Notes: generated by a model not told the origin, from the letters alone. Counted from the stretch's first letter, positions 16,817 through 25,734 are shown. The stretch: 64,000 nt of DNA from Oceanispirochaeta sp. M1 (GCF_003346715.1 NZ_QQPQ01000006.1:1-64000); one strand, 5' to 3'. A program made the numbers and translations.

Positions 16817-18805
16817 ATGGAAAAATTCAAGGTTGTAGCTCCCTTTGAACCTGCGGGAGATCAGATTGAGGCTATAGATAAATTATCTCAGGCCTACCTG
16901 AACGGAGAGAAGAGAGCCACCCTCAAAGGTGTTACGGGTTCCGGGAAAACATTCACAATGGCTAAAATTGTTGAGAATATTCAGAAACCCACTCTTGTTG
17001 TCTCCCACAATAAAACTCTTGCAGCCCAGTTGTACCGGGAATTCACGGATTTCTTCCCGAATAATGCAGTTGAATATTTTGTCTCCTATTACGACTACTA
17101 TCAGCCCGAGGCTTATGTGCCTTCCCGGGATCTCTATATTGAAAAAGACTCTTCCATCAATGATGAGATTGACAGGATGCGATTGTCCGCCACCATGAGT
17201 CTTATGGAACGACAGGATGTACTTATAGTCTCTACTGTTTCCTGTATTTATGGTCTGGGGAATCCTTCTTCCTACAAAGATATGCGGGTTCAGCTCCTCA
17301 GAGGTGAGAGCTACAACCGGGATGATATTATCCGCAATCTGATCTCCCTCCAGTATGAGAGAAATGATATGGTTCTGGAGCGTGGCAAATTCAGGGTTCG
17401 CGGGGATGTTATGGAGATCTATCCAGCCTACCTGAAAGAAGCTTACCGGGTCAGCTTTAATTGGGATGAGATAGAGAGCCTCAAGCGCTTTAATCCAGTA
17501 TCGGGAGATATTCTGGAAGTTCTGCCCATGTGCACAGTCTATCCAGCCAAGCACTTTGTGATGCCCGAAGACAGAATCCACCAGACCCTGGATGACATCC
17601 GTAAGGAGATGGTTCAGCAGGTTGAATTCTTTGAGGCAGGAGGACAGATCGTAGAGGCCCAGAGACTTAAAACCAGAACAGAGTATGATCTTGAGATGAT
17701 GGAGGAGATGGGGTACTGCTCGGGTATTGAGAATTATTCCCGTCAACTCTCGGGTCGGGAAGCAGGGGAGCGTCCTGAGGTTCTTCTAGATTATTTTCCA
17801 CCTGACTTTATGACCATCGTGGATGAATCCCATGTCACACTGTCACAGATCAGGGCTATGTATGAGGGTGACCGTTCAAGAAAGACAAACCTTGTAAACT
17901 TTGGTTTCAGGCTTCCCTCGGCTCTGGATAACAGACCTCTGATCTATTCTGAGTTTGAAGATTTCAAGAAACAGATGCTCTATGTCTCCGCCACACCGGG
18001 TAAGGAGGAGATAGAGAAATCCTCACAGGTCGTTGAACAGGTTATCCGCCCTACAGGACTTCTGGACCCCAAGGTTGAGATAAGACCTACAGAGGGGCAG
18101 ATAGAAGATCTCTATGGTGAGATTCGTAATAGAATTGATCAGAACGAAAGAATCCTCATCACAACTCTGACTAAAAGAATGGCCGAGGATCTGACCGACT
18201 ATCTCTCAGAGCTGGGACTGAAGGTTAACTATCTTCATTCCGAGGTGGAGACTATCGAGCGTGTAGAGATCATCCGGGACCTCCGTCTGGGTAAAATTGA
18301 TATTCTTGTGGGAATCAATCTCTTAAGAGAAGGCCTTGATATCCCTGAAGTCTCTCTAATTGCCATCATGGATGCAGATAAGGTCGGTTTTCTCCGTTCT
18401 ACCACCTCTCTGATTCAGATCATCGGCCGTGCTTCCCGAAATGTACGGGGGCAGGTCATCATGTATGCCGATAAAGAATCAAATGCCATGAAAGAAGCCA
18501 TTGCCGAAACCAACAGGCGCCGTGAGATTCAGCAGAAATACAACGACGATCACGGCATAACACCAGCCTCGGTAACGAAGGCTGTACAGGATATACTGAT
18601 CCGCAGGACGGATGGGAAGAAGAAAGCTGAGGAGATGAATGTTCATGTGATGAAGGAGAATGTTAACCTCCTTGATCCCAAACAGAAGAAGAAACTGATA
18701 AAAGCCCTGGAGAAGGAAATGCTGGAGAAGGCGAAAAATATGGAATTCGAAGAAGCAGCCGTTCTCAGAGACGAGATTGCCGAACTTAAAGGTGAAAAGT
18801 CCTGA
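16817..18805 (+). CDS. uvrB: UvrABC excinuclease subunit B
   Basis: A 662-residue helicase-like core of nucleotide excision repair, which takes over damaged DNA from UvrA and recruits UvrC. Walker A is 'GVTGSGKT' (38-45); the damage-probing beta-hairpin region 'YYDYYQPEAYVPSRDLYIEK' follows near 90-110; 'VDESHVT', 'SATPG' and 'QIIGRASRN' are the later helicase motifs; a UVR motif ends the protein. Length is normal. A GGCC-GAAA-GGCC hairpin (16795-16806) lies just before the Shine-Dalgarno GGAG (16809-16812). The next gene overlaps its stop by one base (TGATG). uvrA lies 17 kb downstream on the same strand. Confidence 0.98.
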   Translation: MEKFKVVAPFEPAGDQIEAIDKLSQAYLNGEKRATLKGVTGSGKTFTMAKIVENIQKPTLVVSHNKTLAAQLYREFTDFFPNNAVEYFVSYYDYYQPEAYVPSRDLYIEKDSSINDEIDRMRLSATMSLMERQDVLIVSTVSCIYGLGNPSSYKDMRVQLLRGESYNRDDIIRNLISLQYERNDMVLERGKFRVRGDVMEIYPAYLKEAYRVSFNWDEIESLKRFNPVSGDILEVLPMCTVYPAKHFVMPEDRIHQTLDDIRKEMVQQVEFFEAGGQIVEAQRLKTRTEYDLEMMEEMGYCSGIENYSRQLSGREAGERPEVLLDYFPPDFMTIVDESHVTLSQIRAMYEGDRSRKTNLVNFGFRLPSALDNRPLIYSEFEDFKKQMLYVSATPGKEEIEKSSQVVEQVIRPTGLLDPKVEIRPTEGQIEDLYGEIRNRIDQNERILITTLTKRMAEDLTDYLSELGLKVNYLHSEVETIERVEIIRDLRLGKIDILVGINLLREGLDIPEVSLIAIMDADKVGFLRSTTSLIQIIGRASRNVRGQVIMYADKESNAMKEAIAETNRRREIQQKYNDDHGITPASVTKAVQDILIRRTDGKKKAEEMNVHVMKENVNLLDPKQKKKLIKALEKEMLEKAKNMEFEEAAVLRDEIAELKGEKS

Positions 18806-19212
18806 TGCGGATAATAATCAAGATACAGAACCTGCAGATTATAAGGAAACTCATTCTTCTACTCATATTAAGCATGCTGATTTTTTCATGCACCCCCGAA
18901 GAGGAAATACCCGATTTCTCCATGCCTGCCACCCATATCATGGAAGGAACAAGCAGCTGGGGTGTAGTGAATGTCTCTTATCTGAAGATCTGCCGGGAAC
19001 CGGCGGATGATCAGCATATCGTCACAACCCTCCGACAGGGTGACCTTGTTCAGATTGAATCAGTTCATTACATCCGTGAAGAGCGAGATCAGAATATATG
19101 GTACAATATCCGGAAAGATAAATTTCAGGGCTGGGTCAGAGAAAATTCTCTGGACAGTTATTCCACCATGGAAAAAGCAGAAACCGCTTCAAAGGGACTG
19201 CTTCTTGAATAA
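18805..19212 (+). CDS. Small SH3-like lipoprotein
   Basis: A 135-residue predicted lipoprotein with an N-terminal hydrophobic segment ending in lipobox 'MLIFSC' near residue 29. The rest resembles a bacterial SH3 (SH3b) domain: 'VVNVSYLKICREPADDQHIVTTLRQGDLVQIESV...NIWYNIRKDKFQGWVREN'. SH3b domains often bind cell-wall peptides or proteins. The ATG shares one base with the uvrB stop, so translation is probably coupled. Function unknown. Confidence 0.75.
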   Translation: MRIIIKIQNLQIIRKLILLLILSMLIFSCTPEEEIPDFSMPATHIMEGTSSWGVVNVSYLKICREPADDQHIVTTLRQGDLVQIESVHYIREERDQNIWYNIRKDKFQGWVRENSLDSYSTMEKAETASKGLLLE

Positions 19213-19264
19213 AGCCGGTAATAATCTCTTTTCCCACTCAGGGAAGCTGTGGTAGGTTAATTTT

Positions 19265-19960
19265 ATGAGTGTCCCAAGTATAAAAGAAAATCTGGATGAA
19301 ATCCGGAATTCAATAGAGAAGGCTGCAGCACGTGCCGGCAGAGCCTCGTCTGAGGTCGAATTGATGGCCGTCAGTAAAACAAAACCCCTGGAACTGATTC
19401 AGGAGGCCTATGATGCAGGTCAGCGTCTCTTTGGAGAGAACCGAATACCCGAAGCAGCCGAGAAATTCGCACAGCTTCCCGATGATACGGATCTTCACCT
19501 GATAGGGCATCTGCAGAGCAACAAGATAAAGATTGCCGTTCCGGCTTTTGACTGTGTTGAGTCTGTAGACTCCTTTGAGCTTGCAAAGAAACTTGCAGTA
19601 AACTGTGAAAAAAGTAATAAGGTCATGAGAGTTCTCATTCAGCTGAAGACTGCTGAAGAAGGTGGAAAAACCGGATTCAGTTCTGAAAAAGAGATCATTG
19701 AGGCTGCCGGCTGGTTAAGAGAGCAGAGCAGCCTTAAGGTGGAAGGGCTTATGACAATAGCTCCTTTTACATCTGATGAGACCGAAGTCCGCACTGCATT
19801 TGCCCAGTGCCGAAACCTTCAGGAAAAATTAATGTCCCTCTATCGGGATCAGGATTATTCCTGTTTATCCATGGGGATGTCTTCGGATTTTGAATGGGCC
19901 ATACAGGAAGGATCAACGCTTATCAGAGTGGGTACTGCAATCTTTGGAGGTCGATTCTGA
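19265..19960 (+). CDS. YggS-family PLP homeostasis protein
   Basis: A 231-residue cytoplasmic PLP-binding TIM-barrel protein of the YggS/PROSC (PLPBP) family, which buffers vitamin B6 and affects amino-acid pools. The PLP lysine is Lys38 in 'MAVSKTKP'. 'LFGENRIPEAAEKF' and 'LHLIGHLQSNKIK' are family signatures, and the C-terminal phosphate-binding part reads 'CLSMGMSSDFEWAIQEGSTLIRVGTAIFG'. Length is normal. Confidence 0.95.
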   Translation: MSVPSIKENLDEIRNSIEKAAARAGRASSEVELMAVSKTKPLELIQEAYDAGQRLFGENRIPEAAEKFAQLPDDTDLHLIGHLQSNKIKIAVPAFDCVESVDSFELAKKLAVNCEKSNKVMRVLIQLKTAEEGGKTGFSSEKEIIEAAGWLREQSSLKVEGLMTIAPFTSDETEVRTAFAQCRNLQEKLMSLYRDQDYSCLSMGMSSDFEWAIQEGSTLIRVGTAIFGGRF

Positions 19961-20397
19961 AGCAGATCTTAATACGACTTACAGGAGTATTTCTGCTGTT
20001 CCTCTTTTGCCAGGGGCTCTTTGCCCAGGAGCAGGAGATTAACGGACCGCTGAAAGAACCTCTCCCTTATCAGGATGTTGAGTTTCCTCAGTGGGCTCAT
20101 GATGTAAGGCGTTATGAAGTAATCATGTTCGGTTCCTTTCCATTGACCTATATACTGTCATCCCTTGTTTATGAGACAGTGAATCTGATAAGTACAAATG
20201 GCAGTGAAGACTTTTCCCTCTATTCAGATAAAAGCCAGGATGACATTAAAATCCTTCTTATTTCCTCTGCATCCATCTCTGTGGCCATTGCAACAGCGGA
20301 TCTGATTATCGGGAAGATCAAGAAGAATAAACAACGAAAACAGGAATATACAGAAATCCCGGGGGAACAAATTTCGGGAGAAGAAGAAACAAAATGA
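19957..20397 (+). CDS. Small membrane-associated hypothetical protein (probable CTG start)
   Basis: About 146 residues: an N-terminal signal-like segment ('LIRLTGVFLLFLFCQGLFA'), a Pro/Glu-rich stretch, then two hydrophobic segments ('VIMFGSFPLTYILSSLVYETVNL' and 'ISSASISVAIATADLIIG') and a Lys/Glu tail. I choose CTG 19957 because GGAGG at 19946-19950 is 6 bases away and CTGA overlaps the yggS stop exactly as ATGA would. The only upstream ATG (19894) would put 21 out-of-character residues before the signal segment. No family recognised; it may be a conserved spirochaete envelope protein. It overlaps the next gene by 4 bases. Confidence 0.7.
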   Translation: MKQILIRLTGVFLLFLFCQGLFAQEQEINGPLKEPLPYQDVEFPQWAHDVRRYEVIMFGSFPLTYILSSLVYETVNLISTNGSEDFSLYSDKSQDDIKILLISSASISVAIATADLIIGKIKKNKQRKQEYTEIPGEQISGEEETK

Positions 20398-21323
20398 CTA
20401 AAGACAGTAAAGAAATTAAAGTAGAACTCCCGACGGGAGAAACAGTCAGGGCCGATAGATATATTTCCGGTCTGGAATTAATGAAACGCAGCCAGTTTGA
20501 TTCTCATAAACTGCAGGCTTTTATGGGTGGAAAGGAGATTAAACTCTCCAAAAAGCTGAGAGACGGAGATCTTCTGGAAATCAGTTGGGAGACTCCCGAT
20601 GAACCTGACTACAAGGCTGAGAAGATGGATCTGGATATCGTCTATGAGAACGATGAGGTTCTGGTTCTCAATAAGGCTCCGGGAATTGTAGTCCATCCCG
20701 GTGCAGGTAATTACAGTGGCACCCTGGTACAGGGGCTTCTCTATTATAATCAGCAGTTGGGAAATCATTTCGAGGATGACCCTCTCAGGCCGGGTATTGT
20801 TCATCGCCTTGATAAAGACACCTCAGGGTTGATTATTACGGCAAAGAATCCTGAATCTCTGGAGACTCTGTCGGAGCAGTTCAGAAACAGAACAACAGAA
20901 AAATACTATCTTGCCATCATTAAGGGGAGACTTCCCCGGCGTACCGGGGATATTGAAACCTTTATTACCAGGGATGAGAAGAACAGAAAGAAGTTCAAAG
21001 TTCATGAGACAAAAGGGAAGAATGCAATTACCCGCTACAAGGTGCTTAAAGCCTGGGAACGTTACTCTCTGGTGGAATTGAAGATCGAAACAGGCAGAAC
21101 TCATCAGATCAGGGTACATATGCTCTCCATGGGCTGTCCTATTCTGGGAGACAGCATCTATGCCCGTAAGGATAATATTATGGGTGATGTAGGCCTGATG
21201 CTCCATTCATGGAAACTTGGTATCGTGCTTCCCGGTGAGACTGAAATGCGTCATTTCGAGGCGCCCAGACCTTCTCGTTTTGATGAGGTCATCGCCCATC
21301 TGGATCAGATGGAAAAAAGCTGA
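20394..21323 (+). CDS. RluD-family 23S rRNA/RNA pseudouridine synthase
   Basis: A 309-residue pseudouridine synthase of the RluA/RluD family. An N-terminal S4-like region (about 15-65) precedes the catalytic domain, with 'IVHRLDKDTSGL' placing the catalytic aspartate at 140. 'ETGRTHQIRVHM' and 'GDSIYA' are further family motifs. It modifies uridines in structured RNA, probably helix 69 of 23S rRNA if orthologous to RluD. The start ATG overlaps the upstream stop by 4 bases (ATGA). It is convergent with the MBL-fold gene. Confidence 0.93.
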   Translation: MTKDSKEIKVELPTGETVRADRYISGLELMKRSQFDSHKLQAFMGGKEIKLSKKLRDGDLLEISWETPDEPDYKAEKMDLDIVYENDEVLVLNKAPGIVVHPGAGNYSGTLVQGLLYYNQQLGNHFEDDPLRPGIVHRLDKDTSGLIITAKNPESLETLSEQFRNRTTEKYYLAIIKGRLPRRTGDIETFITRDEKNRKKFKVHETKGKNAITRYKVLKAWERYSLVELKIETGRTHQIRVHMLSMGCPILGDSIYARKDNIMGDVGLMLHSWKLGIVLPGETEMRHFEAPRPSRFDEVIAHLDQMEKS

Positions 21324-21350
21324 CCTGGACCCGGTCAATAACGGCCGGGG

Positions 21351-21920
21351 TCAGCCCAGTTCTTTCTCATATTTTCTGAAAAGATTTCTCTCGGCCTTGA
21401 TTGTTGTGGGCGGACCGTGTCCCGGCAGCAAAATCCCATGGTCATCTCTGGAAAATATTTTCTCCTCCAGTTCCAGATATAGGACCTCCCGGCTTACCTG
21501 ATCTGGAGTTGTACCAGTCCTTCCAGCTGAGAGTATATCTCCTGTAAAGAAGAAACCTCCCACCTTGTAAACCAATGAATCATCGCTGTGTCCCAGGACG
21601 GGGAGGACCTCGATATCGAGTCCCGACATATTGTAAATTCCCCCTTCAAGCACATTGCTGGCTGTACCGTCCAGGTCGTCTACAGCCGAATGGAGCCTGG
21701 CGTCATATAGTTTCAGCAGTGTTTTTACTCCGCCGTAGTGGTTCCAGTGACTGTGGGTAATGAGAATATCTTTGATATAGTAGTTATGATCCTCTATCAG
21801 CTTCAGCAGAGGGACATCCATCTTTCCGGGGTCGATAAGGATGGCATCTCCCTCGTTTCCGGCTGCCAGAAGATATGTGTTGCTGAATCCCACAGCGGCA
21901 AAATGATTATATAACTTCAT
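21351..21920 (-). CDS. MBL-fold metallohydrolase with altered metal site
   Basis: A 189-residue metallo-beta-lactamase-fold protein resembling hydroxyacylglutathione hydrolase-type enzymes. Metal-site residues: His56, His58 and His61 in 'THSHWNHYGG', His111 in 'LGHSDDS', Asp128 in 'FTGD' and His168 in 'LLPGHGP'. The usual HxHxDH motif is HxHxNH here (Asn60), so the second metal site lacks its aspartate. Activity may be altered, mononuclear or lost. The start overlaps the upstream pentapeptide gene by four bases, so the two form a minus-strand pair. Confidence 0.88.
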   Translation of the reverse strand: MKLYNHFAAVGFSNTYLLAAGNEGDAILIDPGKMDVPLLKLIEDHNYYIKDILITHSHWNHYGGVKTLLKLYDARLHSAVDDLDGTASNVLEGGIYNMSGLDIEVLPVLGHSDDSLVYKVGGFFFTGDILSAGRTGTTPDQVSREVLYLELEEKIFSRDDHGILLPGHGPPTTIKAERNLFRKYEKELG

Positions 21921-22507
21921 TCTCTGTTCTCCGTTTGAAAATAGGCTTCTTCCACATTGGAATAGCGCATGCTGACTCTTTTGAGACGGGCCAGGCAGAA
22001 GTCTACTCTCTTCAAGTTGCAGTCGATAAACTTTACATCCTTGAGAGATGCGGCGACAAAGCGTGAATAGTAGAGATCAGACTCGCTGAAATTACAATGT
22101 CTGCATTTAATCCTGTTCCAGTTGACCGACACAAGATCTGATCCCTTCCAGCTGGATTCAAGGAGAGCCGATTCAGTAAAGACGCAGTGAATCATATCAA
22201 CGTGTTCCATACTGGTATAATTAAAAATTGAATCATCAAAGAAAACCATTTGAAAACGGGATCCGTCAAAGCTGCAGTTATCCCACTGTGTATGGTGGAA
22301 ATAACAGTTGATAAAATGCTTGTTCTTCAGATCCAGATTCTCAAAATTAAGACCTGGAGCCTTTAGATCCCTGATTACATCATGGGATTGAAGGTAGGAG
22401 ATTATTTCCTCTTTGTAGGCGCCGCCTCTGTGCTTTTTACAGAGACGGGAATCCTCACTTTTTGGATCATTACAACCGGGCCAGACACAGAATTTTAGAT
22501 TGAACAT
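21917..22507 (-). CDS. Pentapeptide-repeat protein with N-terminal Cys/His motif
   Basis: A 196-residue protein. Residues ~50-190 show the five-residue periodicity of pentapeptide repeats (a residue such as F or L at every fifth position: 'LNFENLDLKNKHFINCYF', 'CSFDGSRF', 'CNFSESDLYYSRF'), which folds as a right-handed quadrilateral helix. The N-terminus has Cys7, Cys12, Cys23 and His26, a possible small zinc knuckle. Function unknown; some relatives mimic DNA and protect gyrase, but nothing here shows that. It is the first gene of a two-gene minus-strand operon. Confidence 0.85.
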   Translation of the reverse strand: MFNLKFCVWPGCNDPKSEDSRLCKKHRGGAYKEEIISYLQSHDVIRDLKAPGLNFENLDLKNKHFINCYFHHTQWDNCSFDGSRFQMVFFDDSIFNYTSMEHVDMIHCVFTESALLESSWKGSDLVSVNWNRIKCRHCNFSESDLYYSRFVAASLKDVKFIDCNLKRVDFCLARLKRVSMRYSNVEEAYFQTENRE

Positions 22508-22559
22508 ATAAAATTTGTAATTTATTGCCTTTTTTTTTACAAGGGGTTAAGATCCGATT

Positions 22560-22838
22560 ATGAATAAATGTTATTTCTGCGGAGCCGAAAGTTCGGGAAA
22601 AATATATAGAAACACCCTTTGTGCCTCATGCGGAAAAGATCTGAAGGTCTGTCTCAACTGTATTCATTACAATCCACAATCAAATAATCAGTGCCGTGAG
22701 CCTCAGGCTGAACGGGTGAGTGATAAAAATCGGGCCAATTTCTGTGATTATTTTGAACCTTCAGGAAAGGGCGGATCGGGAAAGGGTGCCGAGAAGGCTG
22801 CGGAAGCACGCAATAATCTAGAGGACCTTTTTTCCTGA
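22560..22838 (+). CDS. Small zinc-ribbon-like protein
   Basis: A 92-residue cysteine-rich cytoplasmic protein. CxxC pairs lie at 4/7, 21/24 and 31/34, with further cysteines at 45 and 62, which suggests one or two zinc sites. The C-terminus is a Gly/Lys/Ala-rich basic tail. The stop overlaps the murI start (TGATG), so it is translationally coupled. Function unknown; a nucleic-acid or protein-binding role would be typical. Confidence 0.75.
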   Translation: MNKCYFCGAESSGKIYRNTLCASCGKDLKVCLNCIHYNPQSNNQCREPQAERVSDKNRANFCDYFEPSGKGGSGKGAEKAAEARNNLEDLFS

Positions 22839-23659
22839 TGTCAGTTCTTTTCTTTATGGATTCCGGGTTGGGAGGCCTTCCTTATCTTCAGTGGATCCGC
22901 CGGAAAAGACCCAATGATGAAATCATATACCTGGCAGATAATGCCGGTTTCCCTTACGGTGGGCGAAGCCCTGAGTTTCTCAGAGAGAGACTCACAACTA
23001 TTTCCAGATATATTATTGACAGATACAATCCGGAACTGATGGTTATTGCCTGTAATACGGCATCTGTCACCTCACTGGATGTTCTGCGGAATCGCTTTAC
23101 TGTCCCCTTTGTGGGAGTGGTTCCTGCGGTCAAACCTGCTGCCGAGAATAACGGAGATGGTGTGATCGGTGTTCTGGCGACAGAAAGAACAGTAAAGGGA
23201 GAATACCTCCAGGCTCTCATCAGACAGTTCGCCCTTGATCAGGATGTAGAGACTCTGGGAGCCCCGGATCTGGTGGATTTTATTGAAAACCGTTTTTTTG
23301 TAACTGATGATGAGGCCATATTTTCAATTCTGGAACCTTATCTCATACATATTGAGACCCATGGCTGGAGCACTCTTGTCCTGGGCTGTACCCACTTTAT
23401 CCTTCTAAGACCCTGGTTGGAGCGCTGGCTTCCCTCATCAGTCAATATTGTGGATTCTACTGAAGGAGTAGGGAGGCGGATACTCTCTCTCCTTGATACC
23501 ATTGAGTCAGCTGCAGATTCCTCTGTGCCGGCCCCTGTTAAAACAGAGACGGGGACGGGTGTTTTTCATATTACAGGAACAGGCTATAATGTAGATGTCT
23601 ATAAGGCAGCCGCCCGGCGCTACGGCCTCGACTTCGCGGCATTAGAGGAGATTGAATGA
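22838..23659 (+). CDS. murI: Glutamate racemase
   Basis: A 273-residue cofactor-independent racemase making D-glutamate for peptidoglycan. The N-terminal 'MDSGLGGLPYL' loop and the two catalytic cysteines are present: Cys72 in 'ACNTAS' and Cys184 in 'LGCTHF'. 'YLADNAGFPYG' is also conserved. Length is normal. It sits between the zinc-ribbon gene and rsgA with short overlaps on both sides. Confidence 0.95.
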   Translation: MSVLFFMDSGLGGLPYLQWIRRKRPNDEIIYLADNAGFPYGGRSPEFLRERLTTISRYIIDRYNPELMVIACNTASVTSLDVLRNRFTVPFVGVVPAVKPAAENNGDGVIGVLATERTVKGEYLQALIRQFALDQDVETLGAPDLVDFIENRFFVTDDEAIFSILEPYLIHIETHGWSTLVLGCTHFILLRPWLERWLPSSVNIVDSTEGVGRRILSLLDTIESAADSSVPAPVKTETGTGVFHITGTGYNVDVYKAAARRYGLDFAALEEIE

Positions 23660-24582
23660 AAGGACTGGTTCTCTGGGGGATCAATAATATTTTTACTGTC
23701 AAAGGTCTGGAAGACGGCATTCAGAGAGAGTGCCGGATCAAGGGTAAGAAGATGGATTTTGAGACTCGCTTCTATAATCCCCTGTCTGCAGGTGATCTTG
23801 TGGAGTTTGATGTTATAGAAGGGGAGGAACATAGAGCCCTTCTTCTGAGCCGTTATGACAGGACAAATTATTTCGCCCGCTGGAACAAGAAGGGGCGTGC
23901 TCTTCAGACCCTTGCGGTCAATATGGAAACCCTCTACTGCATAGTGTCTCCAGAATCTCCCCCCTTCAGACCGCGTTTTATTGACAGGGCTCTGATTCTT
24001 GCAGAACAGGGACACCTTGATGTCGGCATTATTTTGAATAAATGCGATCAGAATATTCCTGACTGGGTTCAGACCCGTCTTGAGGATTTCAAGACCATGG
24101 GCATTCCGGTATTTTATACCTCCTGTGAAACAGGAGAGGGAATAGATTCTCTTAAAGAGGAGATAAAAGGGAAGACAATCGGTTTTGCCGGACAGTCGGG
24201 TGTTGGAAAATCCACCATACTGAATCTTCTTATTCCCGGAGCCGATCAGCGGACAGCTGAAGTTTCTGAAAAAATGTGCAGGGGTAAACACACAACAAAC
24301 TTTGCAATAATGATTCCTCATGCCGATGAATCAGGATATATTATCGATACACCGGGAATTCGAGATCTTCTTTTATGGGGAATCGAGAGTCCCGATCTGT
24401 CCCACTGGTTCCCTGATTTTCAGGATCTGGAGGAGGACTGCACCTTTAAGGGATGCCGCCATCTGCAGGAACCGGGTTGTTCAGTGAAGAAAGCTGTCGA
24501 GGAAAATATTATTAATCCCGACCGCTATGAAAGCTATTCCAGAATGATGACTGAACTCATGGATAATGAACAGAAATATTGA
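23656..24582 (+). CDS. rsgA: Ribosome small subunit GTPase RsgA (YjeQ)
   Basis: A 308-residue circularly permuted GTPase that checks late 30S assembly. An N-terminal OB fold (about 1-70) precedes the G domain in order G4 'NKCD' (128-131), G1 'GQSGVGKST' (179-187), G2 'KHTT' and G3 'DTPG' (231-234). A C-terminal zinc site is formed by Cys262, Cys267, His269 and Cys275. It overlaps murI by four bases. Confidence 0.96.
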   Translation: MKGLVLWGINNIFTVKGLEDGIQRECRIKGKKMDFETRFYNPLSAGDLVEFDVIEGEEHRALLLSRYDRTNYFARWNKKGRALQTLAVNMETLYCIVSPESPPFRPRFIDRALILAEQGHLDVGIILNKCDQNIPDWVQTRLEDFKTMGIPVFYTSCETGEGIDSLKEEIKGKTIGFAGQSGVGKSTILNLLIPGADQRTAEVSEKMCRGKHTTNFAIMIPHADESGYIIDTPGIRDLLLWGIESPDLSHWFPDFQDLEEDCTFKGCRHLQEPGCSVKKAVEENIINPDRYESYSRMMTELMDNEQKY

Positions 24583-24680
24583 AATCTCATGTCTGCTTTT
24601 GAAGTGGATGTAGAGCTTATCTGTTTTTATTGACAGTTGAATAGCAGATGTTTTTTATGATATATGAGAAGGAATTGAAT

Positions 24681-25283
24681 ATGAAATCAAAATTACTACG
24701 GCTTTTCATACTTTTTTTATTGAGTTTATTTCTCTCATCATGTCTCAGTCTTACCAGCGGACTCTCTCATCAAAATTCTGGTGCCGGTAGTCTCAGTCTT
24801 GAATACAGACTGAATAAAAAGGCAATAGGCATACAGAAAGATTCAATTAACAGCAGTAATCTTATCCCCCTTCCTCTCAGTCGGAATGATTTTGATGAAA
24901 TGACTGCCCAGGCTCCCGGTATCACACTCCGTTCTTTTTCTGAAACAGAAGACAGTGATTATGTCTATATTGAGACAGAAGTAAACTATGAAAGTCTTAA
25001 TGATCTAAGCAGTTTTCTGGGCTTTCCTATTGAGTTCAGCAGCAGCGGAAACTTGGATACTTTAGTATTGAAAATTTACGAAGCCGAGGCAGCTGTCAGC
25101 AGTGATACCCAGTCCATTCTGGATTCTGTATTTGTCGATGATACCCTCAGCTTTGAATTTAGTTTTCCCCGTAATGTAATAAACAGCAGCTATGGAGCTG
25201 TAAACGGAAGAACTGTAACATATGAAATATCTCTGCCTGACGTATACAGACAGAGTGGTTTTATATGGACCCTGGAATGGTAG
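24681..25283 (+). CDS. Hypothetical lipoprotein
   Basis: A 200-residue predicted lipoprotein: signal peptide and lipobox 'LFLSSC' place the lipidated cysteine at 21. The mature part is Ser/Asp-rich and beta-rich ('YVYIETEVNYESL', 'LSFEFSFPRNVINSSYGAVNGRTVTYEISLPD'), ending with an 'SGFIWTLEW' strand that resembles small spirochaete lipoproteins with a C-terminal beta-hairpin. The start is ATG 24681 with AAGGA at 24669-24673, not the upstream ATG at 24648. A TTGACA box lies at 24630-24635. No family recognised. Confidence 0.75.
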   Translation: MKSKLLRLFILFLLSLFLSSCLSLTSGLSHQNSGAGSLSLEYRLNKKAIGIQKDSINSSNLIPLPLSRNDFDEMTAQAPGITLRSFSETEDSDYVYIETEVNYESLNDLSSFLGFPIEFSSSGNLDTLVLKIYEAEAAVSSDTQSILDSVFVDDTLSFEFSFPRNVINSSYGAVNGRTVTYEISLPDVYRQSGFIWTLEW

Positions 25284-25284
25284 A

Positions 25285-25683
25285 ATGTACCATCCTAAAA
25301 CAATTGAGTGGGATAGAAAGCTAAAGGGTATCTGTGACCGTATAGATTACTGGCTGGAAGAACATTACGGCGGTATGTATCCCTTAAGGCCCAATCGGCC
25401 TGAAAGAGGGATGACAGCCAATCCGGAAATGGACGGTCTGTTTAATGTTCAGACCTTGTTTACACCGGGCTATACCAGCGAAACCGGCCGGGGTTATCTG
25501 GTCGAGATTGAGATGTCAACACTGGATGATGTGGACAAAAATATTAAAAAAGAGATACAGGACATTGTCCTGATCAAGTTTAAAAATGAATTAAAACGTG
25601 AATTTCCTGAAAGAATACTGGACATTGGTATGGATGGGAATATGATTAAAATATGGGGCGATTTGAATTTAGGCTCCTTATAG
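25285..25683 (+). CDS. Conserved-looking hypothetical protein
   Basis: A 132-residue soluble protein, mixed alpha/beta, with 'WDRKLKGICDRIDYWLEEHYGGMYPLRPNRPERG' and 'LVEIEMSTLDDVDKNIKKEIQDIVLIKFKNELKREFP'. I place the start at ATG 25285, two bases after the lipoprotein stop; an earlier in-frame start would overlap that gene. It has no signal peptide. No family recognised. It lies upstream of the V-ATPase genes but need not belong to them. Confidence 0.7.
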   Translation: MYHPKTIEWDRKLKGICDRIDYWLEEHYGGMYPLRPNRPERGMTANPEMDGLFNVQTLFTPGYTSETGRGYLVEIEMSTLDDVDKNIKKEIQDIVLIKFKNELKREFPERILDIGMDGNMIKIWGDLNLGSL

Positions 25684-25734
25684 CATATTTTTTAATATCA
25701 TATTCAGTTTTTTTCTAAAGAGGGGGATATACCT

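Noticed and set aside
16883-17746. 287-codon minus-strand ORF opposite uvrB
   Set aside because: Antisense shadow of a well-conserved gene; no protein motif and no ribosome site.
21327-21355. GACCCGG / CCGGGGTC hairpin between convergent rluD-type and MBL genes
   Set aside because: One-base bulge and no T-run on either strand; not supported as a terminator.
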